From: Melioribacteraceae bacterium
Lineage (GTDB): Bacteria > Bacteroidota > Ignavibacteria > Ignavibacteriales > Melioribacteraceae
Direction of reading: 5' to 3'
DNA: 64,000 nt
Assembly: GCA_026417375.1 (NCBI GenBank)
Contig: JAOADJ010000033.1
Span: 62,001-126,000, forward strand
Shown: positions 19,374-27,687 of the stretch, piece after piece
Numbering within the stretch: the first letter of the stretch is position 1
How the letters are laid out: every line of letters starts with the position of its first letter
The notes under the pieces: model-generated
Database searches by the model: none
Told to the model about the DNA's origin: nothing
Seen by the model: only the letters and a program-made list of their open reading frames with translations
Position numbers and translations under genes: made by a program

Positions 19374-20515
19374 AATCCAACAGACGTAACTTTCTCTTAA
19401 AAGCTTCTTTAATAAGTGGAGCTATTTTTTCAAATGGAATTTTTAATAACATCGAAGCAAAAAAATTTTTTATTAATAAAAAGAATAAAAAAATGAAATT
19501 GACATTTAAACCTTACACATTACAACTAAAACATGTATTTACTTTAGCAACAAGTTCAAGAACAACAACTCCAGTAATGTTGACCCAAATTGAATATGAT
19601 GGAATAACTGGTTATGGCGAAGCATCAATGCCACCATATTTAGGTGAATCTCATGAAACAGCAACAAAATTTTTATCTAAAGTTGATTTAACTCAATTTA
19701 AAGATCCGTTTCAAATGGAAGATATACTTGATTACGTAGATAAAATTGAACCATTAAATCCGGCTGCAAAAGCATCAATTGATATTGCCCTTCACGATTT
19801 AGTAGGGAAATTAATTGGTAAACCTTGGTTTAAAATTTGGGGTTACGATAAAGAGAAAACTCCTTTTACAACGTTTACAATCGGAATTGATAAACCAGAA
19901 GTTGTTCGTCAAAAAGTTAAAGAAGCTGAAGAATATAAAGTTTTAAAAGTTAAACTAGGAAGAGATACAGATAAAGAAATGATTGAAACAATTCGTTCAG
20001 TTACAGATAAACCAATTACTGTTGATGTTAATCAAGGTTGGAAAGACAAACATTTTGCTCTTGATATGATTCACTGGTTAAAAGAAAAAAATGTTAATAT
20101 GATCGAACAACCGATGCCAAAAGAAATGATTGAAGAAAATGCTTGGTTAACTGAAAGAAGCCCGCTTCCAACTTTCGGTGATGAATCTGTTCAACGATTA
20201 CCTGATGTAATTAAAGCTCATGGTGTTTATTCAGGTATAAATATAAAACTTATGAAATGCACAGGAATGAGAGAAGCTCATAAAATGATGAACCTTGCTA
20301 AATCACTTGGAATGCAAGTAATGTTGGGTTGTATGACAGAAACCTCATGCGCTATTTCTGCTGTTTCTCAATTATCTTCAGGTATAAAATGGGCAGATTT
20401 AGATGGTGCTTTGTTAATCAGCAACGATCCTTTTGAAGGAACAAAAGTAATTAACGGTAAAGTAACTTTAACAGAAGCTTCTGGAATTGGTTTGACAAAA
20501 ATTGGAAAGTTTTAA
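19370..20515 (+). CDS. Dipeptide epimerase (L-Ala-D/L-Glu epimerase type) with Tat-like signal
   Basis: A 381-residue enolase-superfamily enzyme of the muconate lactonising subgroup. Predicted active-site residues are Lys193 and Lys195 (VLKVKLG), Asp219 (TVDVNQGW), Glu246 (MIEQP), Asp271 (FGDES) and Lys293 (NIKLMK). These match L-Ala-D/L-Glu epimerases that recycle peptidoglycan dipeptides. The N-terminus NRRNFLLKASLISGAIF is a twin-arginine signal, implying export of the folded enzyme; most studied homologs are cytoplasmic. The start is supported by TTAGGAG and the ATGA overlap with the NlpC/P60 gene. An alternative start at Met42 would remove the signal but has no ribosome binding site. Confidence 0.9.
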   Translation: MKSNRRNFLLKASLISGAIFSNGIFNNIEAKKFFINKKNKKMKLTFKPYTLQLKHVFTLATSSRTTTPVMLTQIEYDGITGYGEASMPPYLGESHETATKFLSKVDLTQFKDPFQMEDILDYVDKIEPLNPAAKASIDIALHDLVGKLIGKPWFKIWGYDKEKTPFTTFTIGIDKPEVVRQKVKEAEEYKVLKVKLGRDTDKEMIETIRSVTDKPITVDVNQGWKDKHFALDMIHWLKEKNVNMIEQPMPKEMIEENAWLTERSPLPTFGDESVQRLPDVIKAHGVYSGINIKLMKCTGMREAHKMMNLAKSLGMQVMLGCMTETSCAISAVSQLSSGIKWADLDGALLISNDPFEGTKVINGKVTLTEASGIGLTKIGKF

Positions 20516-20813
20516 TTTATTTTCTTGATACTATTTAATCTTCATTTTGAAAAACAAATAAACCAACCACTTATGTGGAACTGAATTTTATTTTTCACTT
20601 CATATTTTTATACATTTTTATTTTTTAATAAAGTGATTTATTCATGGATACAATTCACCTGTTATCTACTTAGAAAAATATTATCAATTTGACTTTGTAA
20701 AACATTAATTACTGAATTAATATAACAGCTGCTAATACTTTTTTTGAACAATAAATTATTCTTTTCTTTACATTTTTTATTTAATTTGAATATGAAATTT
20801 AACGGAGAAATTT
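20516..20813. other. Intergenic region without a recognisable gene
   Basis: A 298-base AT-rich gap between the peptidoglycan operon and ettA. I see no coding region, only a very short hairpin (CCAC-TTAT-GTGG near 20570) and a TTGACT at 20689-20694 without a convincing downstream promoter box. The ettA promoter should lie here, and GGAG precedes its start codon. Confidence 0.5.
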
Positions 20814-22496
20814 ATGGCGCAAGAAGTAAATAAAATTATTTATTCTATGATTGGAGTTAGTAAATATTATAACCAAAAAGCTGTATTAAAGGATATTTAT
20901 CTATCTTATTTCTATGGAGCTAAAATTGGTGTATTAGGATTAAATGGTTCTGGTAAAAGTACTTTATTAAGAATTCTTGCAGGAATTGATAAAGATTTCA
21001 ATGGGGAAATTGCAATATCTCCAGGTTATACTGTTGGAATTTTAGAACAAGAACCAAAACTTGATGAAACAAAAACAGTAAAAGAAATTGTGCAAGAGGG
21101 TGTGCAGGAAATTGTTGATGTTTTAAAAGAATATGATGAAATAAATGCAAAATTTTCTGAACCAATGAGTGACGAAGAAATGAATGAATTATTAGAGCGT
21201 CAGGGAAAAGTACAAGATAAACTTGATGCACTTGGCGCCTGGGATTTAGATTCAAAACTTGAATTGGCAATGGATGCTTTAAATTGTCCTCCCGGTGATA
21301 CTCCGATAAGTGTTCTATCTGGTGGTGAAAAAAGAAGAGTTGCACTTTGTCGTTTGCTTTTGCAAAGACCCGATATTTTACTTCTTGATGAACCTACAAA
21401 CCATCTTGATGCTGAAACTGTTCTGTGGCTTGAAGCAGAATTAAACCGTTACCCGGGAACTGTTATTGCTGTAACTCATGACAGATATTTTTTAGACAAT
21501 GTTGCAGGTTGGATTTTAGAATTAGATCGTGGACAAGGAATTCCATGGAAAGGAAATTATTCATCATGGCTTGAACAAAAACAACAACGTTTACAATTAG
21601 AAGAAAAGAAAGAAACAGAAAGACAAAAAACTCTTCAAAGAGAATTAGAATGGATTAGAATGGCACCACGTGCTCGGCATGCTAAATCCAAAGCTCGTAT
21701 TAATGCTTACGAAGAAATGTTAAGTGAAGAAACTCAACAACGTCAAAAAGATTTAGAAATTTATATTCCACCCGGACCAAGATTAGGAAATGTTGTTATT
21801 GAAGCAGAAAATATTTCTAAAGCTTATGGAGATAAAATTTTGTTTGAGAATTTAAGTTTTAAATTACCACCTGGGGGAATTGTTGGTGTCATTGGTCCGA
21901 ATGGTGCTGGTAAAACAACTTTGTTTAGATTAATCGTTGGACAAGAAAAACCGGATAGTGGAAATTTCAAAGTTGGTGAAACAGTTAAATTAGCTTACGT
22001 TGATCAAAGCCGCGAAATATTAGATCCTGAAAAAACTGTTTGGGAAATGATAAGTGGTGGAGAAGAAATTATTTATCTGGGAAAAAGAGAAATAAATTCA
22101 AGAGCATATGTTGGACAATTTAATTTTACCGGTGCCGATCAACAAAAGAAAGTTGGAATGCTTTCCGGAGGTGAAAGAAATCGTGTTCATCTTGCAATAG
22201 CTTTGAAAGAACATGCAAATGTTATTCTACTTGATGAACCAACTAATGATTTAGATGTTAATACAATGAGAGCATTGGAAGAAGGTTTGTTAAATTTTGC
22301 TGGTTGTGCAGTTGTAATTTCTCACGATAGATGGTTTTTAGATAGAATTTGTACTCATATACTTTCTTTTGAAGGAGATAGTCAGGTTGTTTGGTTCGAG
22401 GGAAATTTCTCTGATTACCAGGAAAACAGAAGACAAAGATTAGGTAAAGATGCCGATATACCACACAGAGTTAAATATAAAAAATTAACGAGATAA
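20814..22496 (+). CDS. ettA: Energy-dependent translational throttle protein EttA (ABC-F)
   Basis: A 560-residue soluble protein with two ABC ATPase domains and no membrane segments. Walker A sites are GLNGSGKST (about residue 43) and GPNGAGKTT (about residue 363); signature motifs are LSGGEKRRVAL and LSGGERNRVHLA. The linker segment APRARHAKSKARINAYEEM is characteristic of EttA rather than other ABC-F members, and the length matches the usual 555. EttA binds the ribosomal E site and gates the first elongation step according to the ATP/ADP ratio. It is followed at 3 bases by a lipoprotein gene. Confidence 0.95.
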   Translation: MAQEVNKIIYSMIGVSKYYNQKAVLKDIYLSYFYGAKIGVLGLNGSGKSTLLRILAGIDKDFNGEIAISPGYTVGILEQEPKLDETKTVKEIVQEGVQEIVDVLKEYDEINAKFSEPMSDEEMNELLERQGKVQDKLDALGAWDLDSKLELAMDALNCPPGDTPISVLSGGEKRRVALCRLLLQRPDILLLDEPTNHLDAETVLWLEAELNRYPGTVIAVTHDRYFLDNVAGWILELDRGQGIPWKGNYSSWLEQKQQRLQLEEKKETERQKTLQRELEWIRMAPRARHAKSKARINAYEEMLSEETQQRQKDLEIYIPPGPRLGNVVIEAENISKAYGDKILFENLSFKLPPGGIVGVIGPNGAGKTTLFRLIVGQEKPDSGNFKVGETVKLAYVDQSREILDPEKTVWEMISGGEEIIYLGKREINSRAYVGQFNFTGADQQKKVGMLSGGERNRVHLAIALKEHANVILLDEPTNDLDVNTMRALEEGLLNFAGCAVVISHDRWFLDRICTHILSFEGDSQVVWFEGNFSDYQENRRQRLGKDADIPHRVKYKKLTR

Positions 22497-22499
22497 AAA

Positions 22500-23195
22500 A
22501 TGAAACATATTAAATTTATTTACTTGTTATTTATTTTGGGTTGTAGCTCAAAAGATATTTTTATTTCTCCTGATTATAAAAGTCAGAAGATTCAAGATGC
22601 TATTCTTTATATTTCTGCAATAGAAGAATTTAAAATTAAACACACCGAAAATGTTTTTACCGAAAGTGAATTAGCTTTAATAAACAAAAAATTAATAGGA
22701 ACAATAAACGAGCAATTAAAGCCAAATTTATTTTTACAAACATCATTATCTAAAATTGAATTCATTGATTTAAAATCCAAAGTAAGTTTAGAAGAGTCAA
22801 AACTGGAATTCAATGATGATAGTTTTTTTTCATTTAAAATACCTAAGAATAAAATTTCACTGAATGAAGAAAATTCATTTGTTCTGTTTATAGAAAGTTT
22901 TTCGGTTTCAATTTTTAAGAAAGAAAGAGAAACATCGGACCCGGCAAAAACATATTCAATATCAAATCCAACTCCTGCTGAAACAAAGTTAGCACCTGCA
23001 AAACTTGCAGACCAAATTATGTCCTGCGATTTCAAATATTTAATTTGGGATAATGCAAATCAAAAACCTGTTATTTATGGTTTTGTTAATGTAGATAGTA
23101 AATTTCAGGAAAATGATGATATAGATAAAATGATAAACAGAATTGTTGATAAAATTTCCAGTAGCTTAATTAAAAATTCACCTTTTAAAATTTAG
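22500..23195 (+). CDS. Hypothetical lipoprotein
   Basis: A 231-residue protein with a lipoprotein signal (LLFILGCSS, lipidated Cys15). The rest is mixed alpha/beta with no family I recognise. A TYSISNPTPAETKLAPA stretch resembles a flexible linker before the C-terminal 70 residues, and HTENVFTESELALINKKL may be helical. It starts 3 bases after the ettA stop and is followed by cyclophilin after 10 bases, so the three genes are probably co-transcribed. An antisense reading frame of 142 codons at 22607-23035 is judged a shadow. Confidence 0.75.
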   Translation: MKHIKFIYLLFILGCSSKDIFISPDYKSQKIQDAILYISAIEEFKIKHTENVFTESELALINKKLIGTINEQLKPNLFLQTSLSKIEFIDLKSKVSLEESKLEFNDDSFFSFKIPKNKISLNEENSFVLFIESFSVSIFKKERETSDPAKTYSISNPTPAETKLAPAKLADQIMSCDFKYLIWDNANQKPVIYGFVNVDSKFQENDDIDKMINRIVDKISSSLIKNSPFKI

Positions 23196-23205
23196 AGGAA
23201 GATAA

Positions 23206-23685
23206 ATGAAACAATGGAATAAACCACCTGAATTAACAATAGATGTTAATAAAAATTATAATGCATTAATTGTAACATCAAAAGGAACAATAGAAATAAA
23301 ACTTTATCCTGAATATGCACCTAAAACTGTAAACAATTTTGTATTTCTTGCAAATGAAGGCTTCTATGATGGAGTAACTTTTCATCGTGTTATTGAAGAT
23401 TTTGTAATACAAGGTGGCGATCCAACCGGCACAGGTCGTGGTGGTCCTGGTTACAAATTTGAAGATGAGTTTAATAACAATCCATTAAAACATGAACGCG
23501 GTGTTATCTCTATGGCTAATGCTGGTCCAAATACAAATGGAAGTCAGTTTTTTATTACTCACTCTCCACAACCTCATCTAAATGGACGTCATACTGTTTT
23601 TGGTAAAGTTATAAATGGTTTGGATGTTGTTGATTCAATTGAACAAGGCGATGAAATGCTTGAAGTAAAGATAATTGTTGAATAA
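23206..23685 (+). CDS. Cyclophilin-type peptidyl-prolyl cis-trans isomerase
   Basis: A 159-residue single-domain cyclophilin without a signal peptide, so cytoplasmic. Conserved motifs include [20 protein letters not shown] (catalytic Arg and the FVIQGGD block), [12 protein letters not shown] and HTVFGKV. It catalyses proline isomerisation in protein folding. AGAGGAAG precedes the start codon. A strong hairpin directly downstream ends the operon that begins at ettA. Confidence 0.95.
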   Translation: MKQWNKPPELTIDVNKNYNALIVTSKGTIEIKLYPEYAPKTVNNFVFLANEGFYDGVTFHRVIEDFVIQGGDPTGTGRGGPGYKFEDEFNNNPLKHERGVISMANAGPNTNGSQFFITHSPQPHLNGRHTVFGKVINGLDVVDSIEQGDEMLEVKIIVE

Positions 23686-23692
23686 TAATTTT

Positions 23693-23727
23693 GAACACAG
23701 ATTTATTAGATATTTAAATCTGTGTTC
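23693..23727. terminator. Bidirectional intrinsic terminator
   Basis: A perfect 12-bp inverted repeat, GAACACAGATTT / AAATCTGTGTTC, around an 11-base loop. It lies between convergent genes (cyclophilin and the DUF302 gene) and is flanked by AT-rich tracts on both sides, so it can serve both strands. Confidence 0.8.
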
Positions 23728-23732
23728 ATTAA

Positions 23733-24122
23733 TCATTTTATATTTTCTAATACCTTGTTAAGTTTTTCATAAACAACTGTTGCAAAATCTTTGAGAGCTT
23801 CATTTTTTACAGCTTGCATTGTTACAAGAGGATTAACACAGTTAACCTGAATTTCGTTTTCATTATTTTCTTTTACAACAAAATTACAAGGTAATAAAAC
23901 TCCAAGATTTTCTTCTGCTTCTAATGCCTGATGTGCAATTGGTGGATTGCAGGCTCCGAAAATTTTGTATTTCTTAAAATCAACATTCAATTTTTTCTTT
24001 AATGTTTGTTGAACATCTATTTCGGTTAATATTCCGAAGCCTTCTTTCTGAAGCTCTTCTCCTAATTTTTTTATTGTCTCATCAAATGTTAAACTAACTT
24101 TTTTTGATAAATAGTATTCCAT
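23733..24122 (-). CDS. DUF302 family protein
   Basis: A 129-residue cytoplasmic protein of the DUF302 family, recognised by FGILTEIDVQQTLKKKL, KYKIFGACNPPIAHQAL and GVLLPCNFVV. DUF302 domains form small alpha/beta folds, often near redox or sulfur genes; their biochemical role is unsettled. The conserved Cys in GACNPP and in LLPCN are both present. It lies downstream of, and in the same direction as, the bshB1 unit, with about 50 bases between it and the frameshifted membrane-protein gene. Confidence 0.88.
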   Translation of the reverse strand: MEYYLSKKVSLTFDETIKKLGEELQKEGFGILTEIDVQQTLKKKLNVDFKKYKIFGACNPPIAHQALEAEENLGVLLPCNFVVKENNENEIQVNCVNPLVTMQAVKNEALKDFATVVYEKLNKVLENIK

Positions 24123-24175
24123 AAAATTAATCTCTTAATTAAAAAATAGATTTACAAAAAAGTAACAACAAAAAT

Positions 24176-24566
24176 CTATATAAAGTTTAATATTAATCCG
24201 GTTTTTAACATATCAAAAATTCTAAGTTTATTGCTATTAAAAACTATCATGAAGATTCCATTTACTATTGTAATTGCGATTATAAATTCACCCAAGAAAA
24301 AAAGATTGCAGAGTTCATATAACCTTGCGAAATATCTTTTGCAGCTAAAACATTTGCTAATGGAAAAACAATCAATTGTAAAAGTGATGTTACAAAAAGT
24401 TGTATCGCTTCTGTAATCCAAAGAATTGACATTAAAATCGCAGTTGCAGCAATAACTTTTTCATTAATATTTGAATTTCCAAAATCAGCAATAAATAAAA
24501 ACAGTAGAAATGTTATAAAATTTAATAGATCACCAAACCGAATTAGTATTTCAAAAATTTTTTCAC
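24176..24566 (-). pseudogene. Frameshifted small membrane protein gene overlapping the end of bshB1
   Basis: On the minus strand, GTG at 24564-24566 overlaps the bshB1 stop (GTGA). Read as given, it stops after seven codons. Adding one A to the six-A tract (plus-strand T run 24558-24563) and one T to the seven-T tract (plus-strand A run 24297-24303) yields a continuous 130-residue frame ending at TAG 24176-24178. The restored product has about four hydrophobic helices, including FITFLLFLFIADFG, AATAILMSILWITEAIQLF and EFIIAITIVNGIFMIVF. I do not recognise the family. Both lesions are single-base losses in homopolymers, so sequencing undercalls are as likely as true decay. Confidence 0.6.
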
Positions 24567-25297
24567 TTAGTATTATTTTGATTAATTAAATCATTTATTG
24601 ATAATTCAATTTTTTCTTCTGTATAAAAAGCTTCACCATAATCTTTGCCAATTTTAAAACCAAAATATTTTGCCCGCGCTTCTATAAAATTTGTAAAACG
24701 TGGATTTGAAATAAATGTTTCCGGTTCTTTGCTTTCAGGGTTATGAAATTGCGAATCATAAGCAAAAATTGCTTTCATTTTTGTTTGAAAAGTTTCAGTT
24801 ATATCAATTATAAAAGTCGGCTCAAATTCAAATGTTTGCATATAATAAAATAATTTATTCGGTCTGTACGGAATCTGAATTTTTCCATTTTCTTTAGTAA
24901 CAATTTTAGGCAATCCGGAAAAAAACATTGCTTCTTTAACCAATTGTGAAGTGCCAATATGATCCGGATGCCGATCATTAAAATATGGAGCAAATAAAAT
25001 TTTAGGTTGATATTTTCTGATTTTTGTAATAACAGTCATTAAATAATTATTATTAAATTTTAGTGAACCATCTTTAAATCCAAGATTTTCTCTTACTTGT
25101 ATTTTCAAAATTTCAGAAGCTTTTTTTGCTTCTTTCATTCTTTTTGCGGAACTACCACGAGTTCCAAGTTCACCTTTACTTAAATCAATTATTCCAACTT
25201 TATAATTTTGAGATGTTAATTTTGCTATTGTTCCCCCCATTGAAAGCTCTCCATCATCAGGATGAGCTGCAAATATTAGTACATCCAGATTCATCAT
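24563..25297 (-). CDS. bshB1: Bacillithiol biosynthesis deacetylase BshB1
   Basis: A 244-residue zinc-dependent LmbE/PIG-L deacetylase. The zinc-binding motif AAHPDDGE lies at residues 10-17, and the second signature PYFNDRHPDHIGTSQLV contains a further His ligand and the active-site region. The stretch VGIIDLSKGELGTRGS is typical of BshB1, which deacetylates GlcNAc-malate in bacillithiol synthesis. Length fits the family. BshA and BshC are not in this window. The start is preceded by GGAG on the minus strand. The stop overlaps the frameshifted membrane protein start, suggesting former coupling. Confidence 0.93.
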   Translation of the reverse strand: MMNLDVLIFAAHPDDGELSMGGTIAKLTSQNYKVGIIDLSKGELGTRGSSAKRMKEAKKASEILKIQVRENLGFKDGSLKFNNNYLMTVITKIRKYQPKILFAPYFNDRHPDHIGTSQLVKEAMFFSGLPKIVTKENGKIQIPYRPNKLFYYMQTFEFEPTFIIDITETFQTKMKAIFAYDSQFHNPESKEPETFISNPRFTNFIEARAKYFGFKIGKDYGEAFYTEEKIELSINDLINQNNTK

Positions 25298-25433
25298 AAC
25301 TCCAATTAATAATATAAAATGTATGATGTTGTTTATTTAATTGCAAATTGAATGTAAATCCTATCTGCTACTTACCTTAAAAAAATTATTCATTATATTC
25401 GCAAACAAATTTTCAACAAGTCAAGGAATTAAA

Positions 25434-26885
25434 TTGTCAGACTCATCAAAATATGAAGCAGTAATTGGTTTAGAAGTACACGCACAATTAAAAACAAATA
25501 CAAAAATATTTTGTTCATGTTCTACAAAATTTGGTTCAGAACCAAATTCAAATGTTTGTCCTGTTTGTTTAGGTCATCCCGGTTCATTACCAGTGTTAAA
25601 CAAAAAAGTTGTAGAATTTACTGTTCTTATGGGTTTAGCAACAAATTGCACTATAAATGAAAAATCAATATTTGCAAGAAAAAATTATTTTTATCCTGAC
25701 TTGCCAAAGAATTATCAAATATCACAATATGAAGAACCGATCTGTGTAAATGGTTTTATTACAATTGAAAAGAAAGATGGTTCAGAAAAAAAAATTGGAA
25801 TTACAAGAATTCACATGGAGGAGGATGCAGGAAAATCTATTCATGATTTTGGTAATTATACAATGATTGATTTAAACAGAACCGGAACACCTTTAATGGA
25901 AATTGTAAGTGAACCAGATTTACGCTCCGCTGAAGAAGCTTATCTTTATTTAACTAAACTAAAACAAATTTTAACTTATCTTGATATTTGTGATGGAAAC
26001 ATGGAAGAAGGTTCTTTAAGATGCGATGCTAATATCAGTATTAGATTAAAAGGTGAAAAGAAATTTGGTACAAAAGTAGAAGTTAAGAATATGAATTCAT
26101 TCCGCAATGTTGAAAAAGCAATTGAAAAAGAAATTGAAAGACAAATTGATTTAATTGAAGATGGTAAGGAAATAATTCAACAAACACTTTTATGGAATGC
26201 TGATTTAGAAGATTTATTTCCAATGAGATCAAAAGAAGAAGCTCATGATTATAGATATTTTCCAGATCCGGATCTTATGCCTGTTGTTGTTAGTGAAGAA
26301 TGGAAAAATGAACTTAAAAATTCATTACCAGAACTTCCCGATAAAAAGAAAAAAAGATTTATTGAAGACTATAAACTTCCAGTTTATGATGCAGAAATTT
26401 TAACAAGTTCTTTAAAACTATCAGAATATTTTGAAGCCATCTTAACTGTAACTGATGATTATAAATCCGCAAGTAACTGGGTGATGACAGAAGTGTTAAA
26501 AATTATCAACGAACAAAAAATTGATTTAAATGATTTTAAGATTTCTCCGGAAAACATAGGTGAATTAATTAATTTAATTAATCAAAAAATTATTTCGCAT
26601 AAAATTGCTAAAGATGTTTTCAATGAAATGCTAACTGAAAATAAATCACCAAAAATAATTGTTGAAGAAAAAAATCTTATACAAATTTCAGATTCAGGTG
26701 AGTTAGAAAAAGAAATTGATAAAATTCTTGATGCTAATCCAAAAGATGTACAGGATTATCTTTCTGGTAAAGAAAAAGTGATTGGCTTTTTTGTTGGTCA
26801 ATTGATGAAAGCAACAAAAGGTAAAGCCAATCCTCAAACAGTAAATGAATTGTTAAAACAAAAACTGGAATCGAGAAGAAGATAA
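25434..26885 (+). CDS. gatB: Aspartyl/glutamyl-tRNA(Asn/Gln) amidotransferase subunit B
   Basis: GatB of the GatCAB complex, which amidates Glu-tRNA(Gln) and Asp-tRNA(Asn). The family signature [15 protein letters not shown] begins seven codons after the chosen start; SLRCDANIS and the C-terminal Yqey-like tail ([19 protein letters not shown]) are present. I place the start at TTG 25434, behind CAAGGAA, giving 483 residues, the usual length. The frame is open upstream to TTG 25341, but those 31 residues (rich in Leu, Phe and Lys) are not part of the family. Downstream, the stop is 14 bases from a convergent gene, so no room remains for a standard terminator. Confidence 0.93.
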   Translation: MSDSSKYEAVIGLEVHAQLKTNTKIFCSCSTKFGSEPNSNVCPVCLGHPGSLPVLNKKVVEFTVLMGLATNCTINEKSIFARKNYFYPDLPKNYQISQYEEPICVNGFITIEKKDGSEKKIGITRIHMEEDAGKSIHDFGNYTMIDLNRTGTPLMEIVSEPDLRSAEEAYLYLTKLKQILTYLDICDGNMEEGSLRCDANISIRLKGEKKFGTKVEVKNMNSFRNVEKAIEKEIERQIDLIEDGKEIIQQTLLWNADLEDLFPMRSKEEAHDYRYFPDPDLMPVVVSEEWKNELKNSLPELPDKKKKRFIEDYKLPVYDAEILTSSLKLSEYFEAILTVTDDYKSASNWVMTEVLKIINEQKIDLNDFKISPENIGELINLINQKIISHKIAKDVFNEMLTENKSPKIIVEEKNLIQISDSGELEKEIDKILDANPKDVQDYLSGKEKVIGFFVGQLMKATKGKANPQTVNELLKQKLESRRR

Positions 26886-26899
26886 TACATTAAGCCAAT

Positions 26900-27622
26900 T
26901 TACATTGAAATCATTTTACTTTTTTTTCCTGTTGTTTCAATTTTGGCATCTTCCATTAAAACTTTGTATGAGTATCCATAACCAAAATCTTTATTCAAAA
27001 CTATTTTACCTGTGACAGTTATTACATCATCTTTTGTTGCTAACTGATTTGAAGTAATTGTTAAATCATAATCATCATTAAATTTTGTTCCGTCTTGAAT
27101 GTGAATCCAGTTTTTGTCCATTATACCAGCATTAACTTTTACTACTTTCCCTTTAATTTTTACAGTTTTATTTTCATATTTATTTAAGTTAGCGAAAAGT
27201 TCAGCTATAGTAATTCCACCTTCAGCTTTATCAACCTGAACATTTTCTTTTTCAATATTTGGTTTCATTGGTTTATTCATTGCACCAACACCTAATTTTG
27301 CATCAATATTATCTACAAAAAAGATGGAATCGAAAGTTCTTTTTAAATCTTTGCTTTCAAAATTTTTCATTTCCATAGTTTGATTAAAATTAATTACAGT
27401 TCCTTCTTTTATTTCAACTTTTGGTGCAGCTATCCAATATTCTTTTCCCTTTTCATTAACTTTCATATATGTATATTGTGTTACTTGAATTACTTCTGTT
27501 ACTGTTGCCTGATGTAAATAGTTCTGTTTTGTATTGATTTGTTCATTTTCCTTTTTTTCTTCTTTAGAACAACTTATAAATAAAACCGAAATAATTAATA
27601 AAAATAGAAATTTACTTTTCAT
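26900..27622 (-). CDS. OB-fold lipoprotein, NrfJ-like
   Basis: A 240-residue lipoprotein (signal ending LFISCSKEE, lipidated Cys15). The first half (about 35-115) has TVTEVIQVTQYTYMKV, EYWIAAPKVEIKEGTVINF and FDSIFFVDNI, resembling NrfJ-related periplasmic proteins. The second half (about 145-235) is an OB-fold-like module with TVKIKGKVVKVN, IHIQDGT and VITVTGKIVLNKDFGYGY. I choose ATG 27622, behind AAGGTAT, over the longer frame to 27754, because it starts a clean lipoprotein signal and avoids overlap with the divergent DnaJ gene. Function is not known; cofactor or cytochrome maturation support is possible. Confidence 0.82.
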   Translation of the reverse strand: MKSKFLFLLIISVLFISCSKEEKKENEQINTKQNYLHQATVTEVIQVTQYTYMKVNEKGKEYWIAAPKVEIKEGTVINFNQTMEMKNFESKDLKRTFDSIFFVDNIDAKLGVGAMNKPMKPNIEKENVQVDKAEGGITIAELFANLNKYENKTVKIKGKVVKVNAGIMDKNWIHIQDGTKFNDDYDLTITSNQLATKDDVITVTGKIVLNKDFGYGYSYKVLMEDAKIETTGKKSKMISM

Positions 27623-27687
27623 TTTATACCTTATGTTTAAATTTGTGTTGTAAAATAATAAATTATTTTTAAACGATAGATCAAATA

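Noticed and set aside
20998-21345. A 115-codon open frame antisense to ettA
   Set aside because: His/Leu-rich shadow of a well-conserved gene.
22607-23035. A 142-codon open frame antisense to the lipoprotein after ettA
   Set aside because: The plus-strand frame has a lipoprotein signal and operon spacing; the antisense frame has no ribosome site and no recognisable motif.
24231-24416. A short plus-strand frame with some hydrophobic residues in the bshB1-DUF302 gap
   Set aside because: The minus strand restores a longer coherent membrane protein coupled to bshB1, so the plus frame is a shadow.
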